A stretch of DNA of 64,000 nucleotides from Mycobacterium colombiense. GTDB lineage: Bacteria > Actinomycetota > Actinomycetes > Mycobacteriales > Mycobacteriaceae. A program made the position numbers and the translations under genes. Under the pieces are notes generated by a model. The model worked only from the letters and a program-made list of their open reading frames with translations. It was not told the origin of the DNA and did not search any database. The stretch covers positions 62,001 to 126,000 of the forward strand of contig NZ_LZSX01000003.1 in NCBI RefSeq assembly GCF_001665835.1, in the 5' to 3' direction. Shown in pieces: positions 42,599 to 51,414 of the stretch. How positions within the stretch are numbered: the stretch's first letter is position 1; the number at the start of each line of letters is the position of its first letter.

Positions 42599-43780
42599 AT
42601 GAACCAGGTCCGCGACGCCGTCATCGTCGGAGCCGTCCGAACCCCCGTCGGCAAGGGCAAGGCCAGTGGCGCGCTGCACGACGTGCTGCCCGCCGATCTG
42701 CTGGCACACAGCCTGCGCGAGCTGGTGGCGCGCACCGGCGTGGATCCGGCGCAAGTCGACGATGTCATCGCCGGCGCCGTCACCCAGGTCGGCGACCAGG
42801 CGGCCAACATCGCCCGGAATGCCCTGCTGGGCGCGGGTTTCCCGGAGTCGGTTCCCGGTGTCACGATCGACCGTCAGTGCGGTAGCAGCCAGCAGGCCAT
42901 CAGCTTCGCCGCCCAGGGTGTGATCGCCGGCGCCTATGACCTCGTCATCGCCGGTGGCGTGGAGTCGATGAGCCGGGTACCGATGGGCAGCCAGGTGTCG
43001 CCGGGCAGCAACCCGATGGGCCAGGACATGACCCGGCGCTACCCCGACGGCCTGGTGCCGCAGGGCATCAGCGCCGAACTGATCGCCGCGAAGTGGGGCT
43101 TTTCGCGCGCGCAGCTTGACGAGTTCTCCGCCGGCAGCCACGAGAAGGCCGCCCGCGCCACCAAGGAGGGGCTGTTCGACAACGAGCTCATTCCGATCGC
43201 CGGGCTGGCCACCGACGAGATCATCCGCCCCGGCACCACGGTAGAGACGCTGGCCGGGTTGCAGCCGGCGTTCTACAGCGACGCGGCCAAAGCCCGCTTC
43301 CCACAGATCAATTGGGAGATCACACCCGGAAACTCCTCGCCGCTGTCCGACGGCAGCGCCGCGGTGCTGATCGCCAGCAGCGAGGTCGCCAAGAAGCTGG
43401 GGCTGCGCCCGCTGGCGCGGATCCACACCGCCACCGTGGTGGGCTCCGACCCGCTGTACATGCTGACCGGCGTCATACCGGCCACCGAGAAGGTGCTGTC
43501 CAAGGCGGGTCTGACGCTCGCCGACATCGACCTGTTCGAGGTGAACGAGGCGTTCGCGCCCGTCGTGCTGGCCTGGGCCAAGGACACGGGGGCCGATCTG
43601 GCCAAGACGAATGTCAACGGCGGCGCGATTGCCATCGGGCACCCGTTGGGCGCCAGCGGCGCTCGCCTGATGACGACACTGGTCAACGCGCTCGAACAGC
43701 GCGGCGGTCGCTACGGGCTGCAGACGATGTGCGAGGGCGGCGGCATGGCCAACGCCACGATCATCGAGCGGTTGGGCTGA
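42599..43780 (+). CDS. Acetyl-CoA acetyltransferase (thiolase)
   Basis: A 393-residue thiolase that condenses or cleaves acyl-CoA. Seen: acyl-accepting Cys94 in DRQCGSSQQAIS, the HEKA-like segment SHEKAARATKEG, GHPLGASGAR with the catalytic His, and the second Cys in TMCEGGGMANATI. Strong RBS AAGGAGGAG. It is coupled to a downstream DUF302 gene, with a gap of 4 bases. It is one of the genes inserted relative to M. tuberculosis between rsgA and desA3. Degradative versus biosynthetic use cannot be decided. Confidence 0.94.
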   Translation: MNQVRDAVIVGAVRTPVGKGKASGALHDVLPADLLAHSLRELVARTGVDPAQVDDVIAGAVTQVGDQAANIARNALLGAGFPESVPGVTIDRQCGSSQQAISFAAQGVIAGAYDLVIAGGVESMSRVPMGSQVSPGSNPMGQDMTRRYPDGLVPQGISAELIAAKWGFSRAQLDEFSAGSHEKAARATKEGLFDNELIPIAGLATDEIIRPGTTVETLAGLQPAFYSDAAKARFPQINWEITPGNSSPLSDGSAAVLIASSEVAKKLGLRPLARIHTATVVGSDPLYMLTGVIPATEKVLSKAGLTLADIDLFEVNEAFAPVVLAWAKDTGADLAKTNVNGGAIAIGHPLGASGARLMTTLVNALEQRGGRYGLQTMCEGGGMANATIIERLG

Positions 43781-43784
43781 GACC

Positions 43785-44291
43785 GTGAGCGAAATCCACT
43801 TCGACGGCGTGCGAGTGCGCTACGACAGCGCCAAAAGCTACGAGGAGTTGGTCGCCGCACTGCTTGCCGACATTGGCGAGCAACCCATCCCGATCGACGA
43901 CATCGGCAAAACGTCAAATAGTTGGGACTCGTACGAGCAGAAGGTTCAATCCCACGTCGGGCCAAGCGGTTTCATGTTATTCGGTCTATTCAACCATGGC
44001 GGCTGGATCAACAAAGCCGGCATCGACCGAAAAGTGTTGCGCGTCATCCTCGGCAACCCGCTGATCGCCATCACCATGCTGCGCCACGACCTGACGGCCG
44101 GATTGTTCGCCCCGGTCGAGCTGCTGTTGCTCGAGGAGGGTTCAGGCAGCAGCAGCCTGACCTACGTCAAACCGTCGTCGCTGATGGTCTTGGAAAAGGA
44201 CCCGGCGCCCAATCCGGAATTGCTCAGCGCCGCACAGGGACTCGACGAGAAGCTGGCGGCGCTGGCCGCCAAGGTGACCGGCGGCCCCTGA
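43785..44291 (+). CDS. DUF302-domain protein
   Basis: A 168-residue protein, GTG start 4 bases after the thiolase stop. The C-terminal strand pattern VELLLLEEGSGSSSLTYVKPSSLMV is typical of DUF302, and the N-terminus has EIHFDGVRVRYDSAKSYEELV. No signal peptide. DUF302 proteins have no settled biochemical role; links to thiol or metal stress have been suggested. It is probably cotranscribed with the thiolase. Confidence 0.72.
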   Translation: MSEIHFDGVRVRYDSAKSYEELVAALLADIGEQPIPIDDIGKTSNSWDSYEQKVQSHVGPSGFMLFGLFNHGGWINKAGIDRKVLRVILGNPLIAITMLRHDLTAGLFAPVELLLLEEGSGSSSLTYVKPSSLMVLEKDPAPNPELLSAAQGLDEKLAALAAKVTGGP

Positions 44292-44297
44292 GCCCGC

Positions 44298-44678
44298 TCA
44301 TTGCATTTGTTCGACCCACTGAGCCCGCGAGGGCCCGGGCTCGAACGGATCACCGAAGTACTGCGTCTCGCGGACGACTCCGCCGTCCTGGAATTCCATG
44401 ATGCTCACCACGCAATACGGCTGCCCGTCATACGTCAGAACGAGTTCACTGATCCAAAGATCGCCGCCGCCGAGCATGCGTCGGACCGTGAAGCGTTTGG
44501 TGTTCGGCTGGGCGGTACGGGACGCCTGGATGTTGGCGCGACCCCGGATACGCTCGCCCGATTGCGGATATTCAAGAACCGCATCGTCTCGGTAGATCTG
44601 GTGCTCGGCAGCGAAGTCGTTGGCGTCGGAGGCCGCCCAGTGGCGCCACAGGGCGTCCCGCACGTCGTCATCACCCAT
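44298..44678 (-). CDS. NTF2-like / SnoaL-type protein
   Basis: A 126-residue NTF2-like protein. Seen: DALWRHWAASDANDFAAEHQIYRDDAVLEYPQSGERI (cited in part), matching the helix-strand entry of SnoaL-like proteins, and C-terminal DGGVVRETQYFGDPF. RBS GGAGA lies before the ATG. It converges on the DUF302 gene and is divergent from an SDR gene. Catalytic role unknown. Confidence 0.78.
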   Translation of the reverse strand: MGDDDVRDALWRHWAASDANDFAAEHQIYRDDAVLEYPQSGERIRGRANIQASRTAQPNTKRFTVRRMLGGGDLWISELVLTYDGQPYCVVSIMEFQDGGVVRETQYFGDPFEPGPSRAQWVEQMQ

Positions 44679-44820
44679 GGCCGTCTCCTTCCGGAAGATG
44701 CATCAATGTTGCGCCACTGGGTGTCCAAGCGCATGCAATGCAACTCTTTACCCGGGTATATCGCCGGAGTATCGTTCGGCCTTGCTTGCGCACCTCGCCA
44801 TCGCAACGGAGGTAACGCTG
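44679..44820. promoter_or_regulatory. Bidirectional promoter between NTF2-like and SDR genes
   Basis: A 142-base divergent region containing the perfect 10-bp palindrome TACCCGGGTA at 44749-44758, a possible operator. GGAGGT lies 7 bases upstream of the SDR ATG. Confidence 0.45.
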
Positions 44821-45564
44821 ATGGGCCGTGTCGCGGTAGTCACCGGAGCCAGCCGGGGTATCGGTGCGTCAACCGCATTGGTCTTGGCGGAGCAGGGATT
44901 TCGGGTCGTCGTCAACTACCGGTCCAGCGCCGGGGAAGCAGACGACGTGGTCGCCGCGGCGACCGCGGCCGGTGGCGAGGCGATCGCGATTCGGGCCGAT
45001 GTCACTGAACCCGACGATGTCGCCGCGATGGTCGATGAAACCAACGAAAAGTGGGGCGGCGTCGACGTGCTCGTGCACAACGCGTTAATTCCCTACGACG
45101 TGACCTCGTTCGCCGACCTGAGCTGGGAACAGCTCGGTGGCAAACTGGACCGAGAACTGCGCGCCGCCTTTCTGGTAACTAAAGCCGTTGTCCCCGACAT
45201 GATTTCACGAGGCTACGGCCGGCTGGTCTACCTCACCACCGTGCTGTCCCGCCGACCCCGGCAAGGCATGATAACGGTGGGAACCGCCACGGCGGCAATG
45301 GACCAGTTTGTCCGGTACGTCGCGCTCGAGCTGGCTCCGCATCAGATCACCGCCAACCTCGTCTCGCCCGCCACGGTCGCCGATCCCACGGCGAACGCGC
45401 TGTTGACGGCCGAGGAAATGCACCAGCTCGGCGCGGCAAATCCCATGGGGCGACTCGTCAGCCCCGACGAGGTGGCCAAGACGGTGGCGTTCCTGGCCAG
45501 CGCGGATTCCGGTTTCATCACCGGCCACTGCCTGGAGGTCAACGGCGGCCTCGCCATGGATTGA
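44821..45564 (+). CDS. SDR family oxidoreductase
   Basis: A 247-residue FabG-like SDR. Seen: VVTGASRGIGASTAL at the N-terminus, VLVHNALIP in place of the usual NNAG, GMITVGTATAAMDQF where the catalytic Tyr-x-x-x-Lys should lie, and C-terminal HCLEVNGGLAMD. The expected YxxxK is not visible: the aligned segment lacks both Tyr and Lys. It may therefore be a non-catalytic or altered SDR, or an enoyl-reductase-like variant. The start at 44821 is supported by GGAGGT. Confidence 0.85.
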   Translation: MGRVAVVTGASRGIGASTALVLAEQGFRVVVNYRSSAGEADDVVAAATAAGGEAIAIRADVTEPDDVAAMVDETNEKWGGVDVLVHNALIPYDVTSFADLSWEQLGGKLDRELRAAFLVTKAVVPDMISRGYGRLVYLTTVLSRRPRQGMITVGTATAAMDQFVRYVALELAPHQITANLVSPATVADPTANALLTAEEMHQLGAANPMGRLVSPDEVAKTVAFLASADSGFITGHCLEVNGGLAMD

Positions 45565-45605
45565 CAGCCGATCCGGCCACCGGGTCGTCGGGAAAGGGGT
45601 GCGGC

Positions 45606-46481
45606 GTGCAAACTATCGATCTCGCTTACGTCGGGCGGGGCATTCACGAGGAGCTGGTCGCCCATGTCGCCGACCAGGAGGGCTATTACCGGGACGAAGG
45701 CGTCCACGTCGCCATCCGCGACGGGGTCGGCTGGGCGGCGCAGCGGCTGCGCCACGTCGCGGTGATCGGCCTGGGCAGGGCCCTGCTGTCGCGGCTTGAC
45801 GACGGGATCGGCTGGAAGGCATTGAGCGTCAACACCGATCGCCCGCTATTCTGGTTTCTCGGCAACGCCGAGGTGAAGTCCATGGCGGATCTTCGTGGGC
45901 GGCGCCTAGCCGTGCACGCCGCCGATAACCCGCCGGGCACCTTCGCCCGGATCGTCCTGCGTAAGCACGGGCTGGACCCCGACCGCGACCTGCACTGCGT
46001 GGTGCGGCATCCGGGCGACTACCAGATGGACCTGCGCCGGCTGCGCGACGGCTCAATCGATGCCGCCTATGTCGGCAGCACCCTCTCCCCCGAACAGGTC
46101 GCCGCCGAAGAGGGGTTTCACCTGCTGGCCTGGGTCGGTGATCACTTCCAGATCCCCACGGTGGGCGTCGCCGTCGACCCCGTCCACATCCCACCGGACA
46201 GTCCGGCGCTGCAGGCCATGATGCGGGCCCACCAGCGGACGCTACGGCTGCTCGTCGAACAACCCAGCCGCGCCGTCGAATACATCAACCGGTTCCTCGA
46301 CCGGCTCACGCCTGATGAGGCCCGACAGCACTACGAGCGCTATGTCAGCCCGTACTTCACCCCCACCTATCGGGTGGACACGCGCCTCGCGCAGCGGGCG
46401 ATCGACGCGGTCGCCGGCGAACTCGGCGTCGCCCCGATTGTTGCTACGGACTTCTATGAGTTTGGCATCCACGAGCTGTAG
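45606..46481 (+). CDS. Solute-binding-like (NMT1/THI5-type) protein without signal peptide
   Basis: A 291-residue periplasmic-binding-fold protein of the nitrate/sulfonate/taurine type. Seen: IDLAYVGRGIHEELVAHVADQEG with YYRDEGVHV, KSMADLRGRRLAVHAADNPPG, the repeated DLRRLRDGSIDAAYVGS, and the C-terminal TDFYEFGIHEL. There is no lipobox or signal peptide from the GTG at 45606, and no ABC permease or ATPase nearby. It may be cytoplasmic, for example an enzyme or sensor on this fold. RBS GGGAAAGGGG precedes the start by several bases. Confidence 0.75.
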   Translation: MQTIDLAYVGRGIHEELVAHVADQEGYYRDEGVHVAIRDGVGWAAQRLRHVAVIGLGRALLSRLDDGIGWKALSVNTDRPLFWFLGNAEVKSMADLRGRRLAVHAADNPPGTFARIVLRKHGLDPDRDLHCVVRHPGDYQMDLRRLRDGSIDAAYVGSTLSPEQVAAEEGFHLLAWVGDHFQIPTVGVAVDPVHIPPDSPALQAMMRAHQRTLRLLVEQPSRAVEYINRFLDRLTPDEARQHYERYVSPYFTPTYRVDTRLAQRAIDAVAGELGVAPIVATDFYEFGIHEL

Positions 46482-46526
46482 CCAGGTTCACCAATAGCCC
46501 GGGCGCAGAATGGGTACGCGATAAGA

Positions 46527-47282
46527 ATGCCAGCGAGCCGGCGAATCTCTCGAGTGCTGGACGAACACCGTTTCCATGCGCTCGCGGCGAAATTTGCGCC
46601 CGGGTGCGGCACAGCCGCCCTGATGTTTTTGGATCGCGACCTGCGCATTCGCGGCCTGAACGCACAATACGAGGCGATTTCGCTACGTAAGCGCAACGAG
46701 ATGCTGGGTGGCCTCGTCGCCGAGGTGTTCCCGGAAAATTCCGATGACCCCCAGGCCAGCGGCCTGGAGTTGCTTGCGGCGTCCGTCGAGGCTGCGCTGG
46801 TCCGCAACGGGACCGACATCATGCCGATCATGCGCTACGACATCAGCGACCCGCGGGATCCCGGTGTCTTCCTGCCCAAGGTGTGGACCGCCCGCAACCT
46901 CGCGATACACGACGGCGACGGGCACATCGGTGTGCTACACCAGGTCGCCGAGATCACATCCTTCGACCAGGCATTGTCGGCGTTGTCGCTCACCGGCGCG
47001 GGCGGCCGGACATATGACGCCGCCGCGCAACTCCATGTGCTGGCCGCCCTGTCCGCCCAGTCCCGCGCGGGCCGCGACGCCATGGCTCAAGAGATCGAGC
47101 AACTGCGGCGTGCCCTGGAAACCCGCGACATCATCGGGCAGGCCAAGGGCATGCTGATGGAACGTTTCGACCTCGACGCGGCGGGCGCCTTCGATTTATT
47201 GGTTAGACTGTCCCAGAGCTCGAATACTCCCGTGGCCGAGATAGCCGACAAGCTGGTCAAGATGGACCATTCTCACCGCTAA
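46527..47282 (+). CDS. PAS-ANTAR RNA-binding antiterminator-like regulator
   Basis: A 251-residue protein with an N-terminal PAS-like sensor (ALMFLDRDLRIRGLNAQYEAI, about residues 30-140) and a C-terminal ANTAR domain (ETRDIIGQAKGMLMERFDLDAAGAFDLL, last 60 residues, cited in part). ANTAR domains bind paired hexaloop hairpins in nascent RNA to prevent termination. No histidine kinase is adjacent. It converges on desA3. Confidence 0.88.
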   Translation: MPASRRISRVLDEHRFHALAAKFAPGCGTAALMFLDRDLRIRGLNAQYEAISLRKRNEMLGGLVAEVFPENSDDPQASGLELLAASVEAALVRNGTDIMPIMRYDISDPRDPGVFLPKVWTARNLAIHDGDGHIGVLHQVAEITSFDQALSALSLTGAGGRTYDAAAQLHVLAALSAQSRAGRDAMAQEIEQLRRALETRDIIGQAKGMLMERFDLDAAGAFDLLVRLSQSSNTPVAEIADKLVKMDHSHR

Positions 47283-47309
47283 CGGCAGGCGCGAAAAGCC
47301 AACGGGCGG

Positions 47310-48593
47310 TTAGGCGGCCAGACCTTCGCCGGCACGGCGGGCCGCGGCGGCCCGCTTCCCGCGCCGCCAGCCCCGCACGGCGGTGATCGCGGACTTCAGA
47401 CCGCGGCGGCGCCCGGTGGCGGGATCGGTGCCCAGGAAACCGGGCTCGAGCTCGGCGAACATCCGCTCGCTGCGGGTCTCCGGTGCGTTGTCGGCGTCGT
47501 CGCGCAGGTACTTGTTCGGCAGCGAGAGCTTGGCCAGCGTGCGCCACGTCTTCGCGTACTGGAGCAGGAAAGAGCCTGTGGTGTAAGGCAAGTCGTACTT
47601 GTCGCACACCTCGCGCACCCGCACCGAAATCTCGTGCAGCCGGTTGCTCGGCAGGTCCGGGTACAGGTGGTGCTCGATCTGGTGGCACAGGTTGCCGCTC
47701 ATGAAGCGCAGCGCCGGGCCGGCCTCGAAGTTGGCACTGCCCAGCATCTGGCGCAGATACCACTGCCCCTTGGTCTCGCCGATCATGTCGGTCTTGGTGA
47801 ATTTCTCTGCGCCATCGGGGAAATGGCCGCAGAAGATCACCGCGTTGGCCCACACGTTGCGGATCACATTGGCAAGTGCGTTGGCCTTCAACGTCGACAT
47901 GTAGGTCGCGCCGGGCGACAACGAGGTCAACGCCGGGAACGCGACATAGTCCTTGAGCACCTGCCGGCCGGCCTTGGCCAGGAACTCTTCGGTGCGTTGG
48001 CGGGCCTCGTCGCCATCCATCCGCTTCTTGGCGATCTTGCCGAGCTCCACGTGCTGCAAGCCGACTCCCCACTCGAAGAGCAGCGCGAGCAGCGTGTTGT
48101 ACACCAGGTTGAAGATGTTGAAGCGCTTCCAACGCTGGTCGCGGGTGACGCGCAGCAGGCCGTAGCCCACGTCGTCGTCCATCCCGAGGATGTTCGTGTA
48201 CTTGTGGTGCACGAAGTTGTGGGTGTAGCGCCAGTGCTTGGACGACCCGCTCATGTCCCACTCCCACGTCGAGGAGTGAATCTCGGGGTCGTTCATCCAG
48301 TCCCACTGGCCGTGCATGACGTTGTGGCCGATCTCCATGTTCTCGACGATCTTGGCCACGCCCAGGGTCGCCGTCCCCGCCCACCAGGCCGAGCGCCGCG
48401 AGCTGGCGGCCAGCAGCAGTCGGCCGGTCACCTCCAGCGCGCGCTGGGCCGCGATGGTGCGGCGGATGTAGCGAGCGTCCCGCTCGCCGCGTGAGTCTTC
48501 CACGTCCTGGCGGATGGCATCGAGCTCAACGGCCAGGTTTTCGATATCGGCGTCCGTCAAATGGGCGAATACGTCGACGTCTGTGATCGCCAT
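47310..48593 (-). CDS. desA3: Linoleoyl/stearoyl-CoA delta-9 fatty acid desaturase
   Basis: A 427-residue membrane desaturase (Rv3229c orthologue) that makes oleate from stearoyl-CoA with electrons from the adjacent reductase. The three His boxes are present: GHNVMH at about 89-94, HNFVHH at 125-130 and HQIEHH at about 310. Hydrophobic segments flank the boxes. A GGGAG RBS precedes the ATG. A 24-base palindrome lies upstream at 48653-48676. Its partner reductase is upstream, separated by 96 bases. Confidence 0.95.
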   Translation of the reverse strand: MAITDVDVFAHLTDADIENLAVELDAIRQDVEDSRGERDARYIRRTIAAQRALEVTGRLLLAASSRRSAWWAGTATLGVAKIVENMEIGHNVMHGQWDWMNDPEIHSSTWEWDMSGSSKHWRYTHNFVHHKYTNILGMDDDVGYGLLRVTRDQRWKRFNIFNLVYNTLLALLFEWGVGLQHVELGKIAKKRMDGDEARQRTEEFLAKAGRQVLKDYVAFPALTSLSPGATYMSTLKANALANVIRNVWANAVIFCGHFPDGAEKFTKTDMIGETKGQWYLRQMLGSANFEAGPALRFMSGNLCHQIEHHLYPDLPSNRLHEISVRVREVCDKYDLPYTTGSFLLQYAKTWRTLAKLSLPNKYLRDDADNAPETRSERMFAELEPGFLGTDPATGRRRGLKSAITAVRGWRRGKRAAAARRAGEGLAA

Positions 48594-48652
48594 CGTCGTG
48601 ATCTCCCTGCGGTAGTTTTTCGGTCCTTAAACTGTTCCAGACCTACGCTATC

Positions 48653-48676
48653 GTAACCTACGAAGCCGTAGGTTAC
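48653..48676. promoter_or_regulatory. Palindromic operator upstream of desA3
   Basis: GTAACCTACG-aagc-CGTAGGTTAC is a perfect 10-bp inverted repeat with a 4-base spacer, 60 bases before the desA3 start. The same left arm and spacing recur upstream of the reductase gene. A TetR-type repressor site is the likely explanation. Confidence 0.75.
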
Positions 48677-48689
48677 CTGTGAGTAGCCT

Positions 48690-49892
48690 TTAGATGTCGA
48701 GCACGCAATCGCCCGAGGCGGACGATATGCAGGTCTGAATTCGTGTGCCCGGATCATGCTCCTGGCCGGTGCGCAGATCACGGACGTGACCCTCCACCAA
48801 GCCGACCACGCACGACTGACAGATCCCCATGCGGCACCCGAAGGGCATCTGCACCCCGACGCCCTCGCCCGCGTCCATCAGCGACGTCGCCGCGTCGGCG
48901 TCGACAGTGCGTCCGCTTTTGGCGAAGGTGACGGTGCCGCCGGCGCCGGTGGGTGCGGCCTTGGATACCGCGAACCGCTCGAGGTGCAAGCGCTCAGCGA
49001 TGCCCGCGGCCGACCATACCCGCTCGGCCTCGGCGAGCATGCCTTCCGGACCGCAGGCCCAGGTCTGGCGTTCGCGCCAGTCCGGCACCTCCCGGTCCAG
49101 CACGGAAAGGTCCAGCCGGCCCTGGGTGCGCGTCTCGCGCAGCCGCATCCGATAGCCGGGGTGCTCGGCGGCCAGCGCGGACAATTCGGCGCGAAACATG
49201 ACGTCGGACTGGGTCGGCGCCGAGTGCAGATGGGCGATATCGCCGATTTGGTTGCGGCGCACCAGGGTTCGCAGCATCGACATCACCGGCGTGATCCCGG
49301 AGCCGGCCGTGAGGAACAGGATCGACGCGGGCGCCGGATCGGGCAGCACGAAGTTGCCCTGCGGCGCGGCCAGCCGGACGATGGTGCCCGGCTCGACACC
49401 GGCCACCAGGTGCGACGACAGGAACCCCTCCGGCATCGCCTTCACGGTGATGGTCACGGTGTGCGCCGAACCGGTGTCGGAGCGCGCACCTCCGCCGGCC
49501 GGGGCCGAGGTGAGCGAATACGACCGCCAGCGCCAGCGCCCGTCCATCAGCAGTCCGATGCCGATGTACTGGCCGGGCTGGTAGTCGAAGTTGAAGCCCC
49601 AGCCCGGCTTGATGACCAGCGTCGCGGAATCTTCCGTCTCGCGGCGCACCTGCAGGATGCGGCCGCGCAGTTCGCGTGCCGACCAGAGCGGGTTGGCCAG
49701 ATGCAGATAGTCATCGGGCAGCAGCGGCGTCGTGATGCGCGCAGCGAGCTTGCGCAGCGCATGCCAGCCGGGGTGCCGGTCTGCGCCGGCGACCACGGGT
49801 CGCGCGGTATCGACGACGTTGCCCGTGATCGATGGGTTACGTCTGCCCAGGGGAAGCTCCTGCTCACGATGCGGCGTTTGGCTTGCGCTCAC
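48690..49892 (-). CDS. Ferredoxin-linked NADPH oxidoreductase, DesA3 partner (Rv3230c orthologue)
   Basis: A 400-residue FAD/NAD(P)H/2Fe-2S electron-transfer protein. Seen: FAD-binding [14 protein letters not shown](P)-binding [21 protein letters not shown], and the C-terminal ferredoxin cysteines CRMGICQSC with a further Cys in TCISS. In M. tuberculosis this protein supplies electrons to DesA3. The ATG at 49892 lies 29 bases from the operator cluster at 49921-49957. Confidence 0.94.
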   Translation of the reverse strand: MSASQTPHREQELPLGRRNPSITGNVVDTARPVVAGADRHPGWHALRKLAARITTPLLPDDYLHLANPLWSARELRGRILQVRRETEDSATLVIKPGWGFNFDYQPGQYIGIGLLMDGRWRWRSYSLTSAPAGGGARSDTGSAHTVTITVKAMPEGFLSSHLVAGVEPGTIVRLAAPQGNFVLPDPAPASILFLTAGSGITPVMSMLRTLVRRNQIGDIAHLHSAPTQSDVMFRAELSALAAEHPGYRMRLRETRTQGRLDLSVLDREVPDWRERQTWACGPEGMLAEAERVWSAAGIAERLHLERFAVSKAAPTGAGGTVTFAKSGRTVDADAATSLMDAGEGVGVQMPFGCRMGICQSCVVGLVEGHVRDLRTGQEHDPGTRIQTCISSASGDCVLDI

Positions 49893-49920
49893 ATTGTGAT
49901 CGATTCTGTGCGCTTCACGA

Positions 49921-49957
49921 AACCTACGGTACCGTAACCTACGGTGTCGTAGCTAGC
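49921..49957. promoter_or_regulatory. Operator cluster upstream of the DesA3 reductase gene
   Basis: Contains AACCTACGGT twice in direct orientation (49921-49930 and 49936-49945), the perfect palindrome TACGGTACCGTA (49925-49936), and GTAACCTACG at 49934-49943 followed after 4 bases by CGTAGCTAGC. The last is an imperfect version (7 of 10 in the right arm) of the desA3 operator with identical spacing. Confidence 0.7.
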
Positions 49958-49987
49958 GCTGCTGCGCGGTTTGCCTCACATTCGGCG

Positions 49988-50515
49988 TCACATCAGCTCC
50001 AGCAGGAACGGCAGCTCCTGGTTGGCGTACCAAGCCAGATCGTGGTCCTGCGCATCGCCGACGATCAGGTCGGCGTCCTCATCGCCCAGGTCGGCGGCGT
50101 CGACCGCCTCGATGGCCCTCGCCACCGCCGGTTCAGCCCGGGCGTTGTCGACGTAAGCGGCGATCACGTCGTCGATCGGCACCGGCCCGGACAGTCTGAC
50201 CACGGCGTCGTCGAGGTCCGGACGGTACGTGACGTCCTCCACCTCGGCGGCCAGCACCGCGCGTCGGGGCGGCGGGACCTCCGACGACTCGCCGCCTTCC
50301 GCCTCCCCTGTTTCCCGGGCCGCCAGCAGCCGCAGCGACGCCAGCGCCGCCTCGCGCAACGCCACGTCGGCGAGCTCGTCGTCGTCGCCCTCGGCGTAGG
50401 CCTCGCGCAACCTCGGCGTCAGTGCGAACGCGGTGCCGTTGACCGGCCGCAACGAGCCGTCGGCGACGAGCTGCGCCAACATGGGCAGCGTGGCGGGGAT
50501 ATAGACGACCGTCAT
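49988..50515 (-). CDS. DUF6912-like conserved protein (Rv3231c orthologue)
   Basis: A 175-residue actinobacterial protein beginning MTVVYIPATLPMLAQL and ending WYANQELPFLLELM, with an acidic, Ala-rich middle. No catalytic motif is visible. It lies 6 bases after the ppk2 stop, so the two are cotranscribed, as in M. tuberculosis. Identity rests on position and sequence character; the function is unknown. Confidence 0.8.
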   Translation of the reverse strand: MTVVYIPATLPMLAQLVADGSLRPVNGTAFALTPRLREAYAEGDDDELADVALREAALASLRLLAARETGEAEGGESSEVPPPRRAVLAAEVEDVTYRPDLDDAVVRLSGPVPIDDVIAAYVDNARAEPAVARAIEAVDAADLGDEDADLIVGDAQDHDLAWYANQELPFLLELM

Positions 50516-50521
50516 GGGCGG

Positions 50522-51373
50522 CTAGATCAGCGTGGCCGCGTAGTCGTCGACGTACGTCGACAGCTCACGCGGCGGGCGCCGGTAGTTATCACTGACGACG
50601 GGATGCTCCGGCAGCTTGACCTCGGGCGTCTCGACGTCGCGGTAGGGGACGGTGGACAACAAATGGGCCATCATGTTGAGTCGCGCGTGTCTCTTGATAT
50701 CCGATTCCACGACATACCACGGACTTTCCGGGGTATCGGTGTGCACCATCATCTCGTCTTTGGCGCGTGAATAATCCTCCCACCGGTATACCGATTCCAG
50801 GTCGATCGGGGACAGCTTCCATCGCCGGACCGGGTCATTGCGCCGCGCTTTGAACCGGCGCAGCTGTTCGGCCTCGGAAACCGAGAACCAGTATTTGCGC
50901 AGCAGTATCCCGTCGTCGATCAGCATCTGCTCGAAGATCGGCGTCTGCCGCATGAACAGCGCATACTCGCGCGGCGTGCAGAATCCCATGACTTTCTCGA
51001 TGCCCGCCCGGTTGTACCAGGACCGGTCGAAGAGCACGATCTCGCCCTTGGTGGGCAAGTGGGCGATGTAGCGCTGGTAATACCACTGGCCGCGTTCACG
51101 ATCCGAGGGCACCGGCAGCGCGGCAATGTGTGCGATCCGCGGGCTGAGGTATTCGGTAATCCGTTTGATGGCACCGCCCTTGCCCGCGGCGTCACGGCCC
51201 TCGAACAGCACCACCAGCCGCGCCCCAGACTGCCGCACCCACTCCTGCAGCTTCACCAATTCCGTTTGCAGCCGGAACAATTCGGCTTCGTAGACCTCGT
51301 TGGAGATCTTGGGCGCAGCCGGCCCCGCCGACTTCTTCTTGGTCGGCGCGCCGTCGCTTTTCGCGGTGCTCAT
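50522..51373 (-). CDS. ppk2: Polyphosphate kinase 2
   Basis: A 283-residue PPK2 family 1 enzyme transferring phosphate between polyphosphate and nucleotides (preferably making GTP or ATP). Seen: Walker A EGRDAAGKGGAIK at about 58-70, the PPK2-specific SDRERGQWYYQRY, the lid/Walker B FDRSWYNRAG near 124, and ARRNDPVRRWKLSPIDLES (cited in part). The N-terminus is Lys-rich and flexible. Cotranscribed with the DUF6912-like gene downstream. Confidence 0.96.
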   Translation of the reverse strand: MSTAKSDGAPTKKKSAGPAAPKISNEVYEAELFRLQTELVKLQEWVRQSGARLVVLFEGRDAAGKGGAIKRITEYLSPRIAHIAALPVPSDRERGQWYYQRYIAHLPTKGEIVLFDRSWYNRAGIEKVMGFCTPREYALFMRQTPIFEQMLIDDGILLRKYWFSVSEAEQLRRFKARRNDPVRRWKLSPIDLESVYRWEDYSRAKDEMMVHTDTPESPWYVVESDIKRHARLNMMAHLLSTVPYRDVETPEVKLPEHPVVSDNYRRPPRELSTYVDDYAATLI

Positions 51374-51414
51374 AGCAACGAATAATAGCCCTACGCAGGC
51401 GTTTTCACCGCCGA

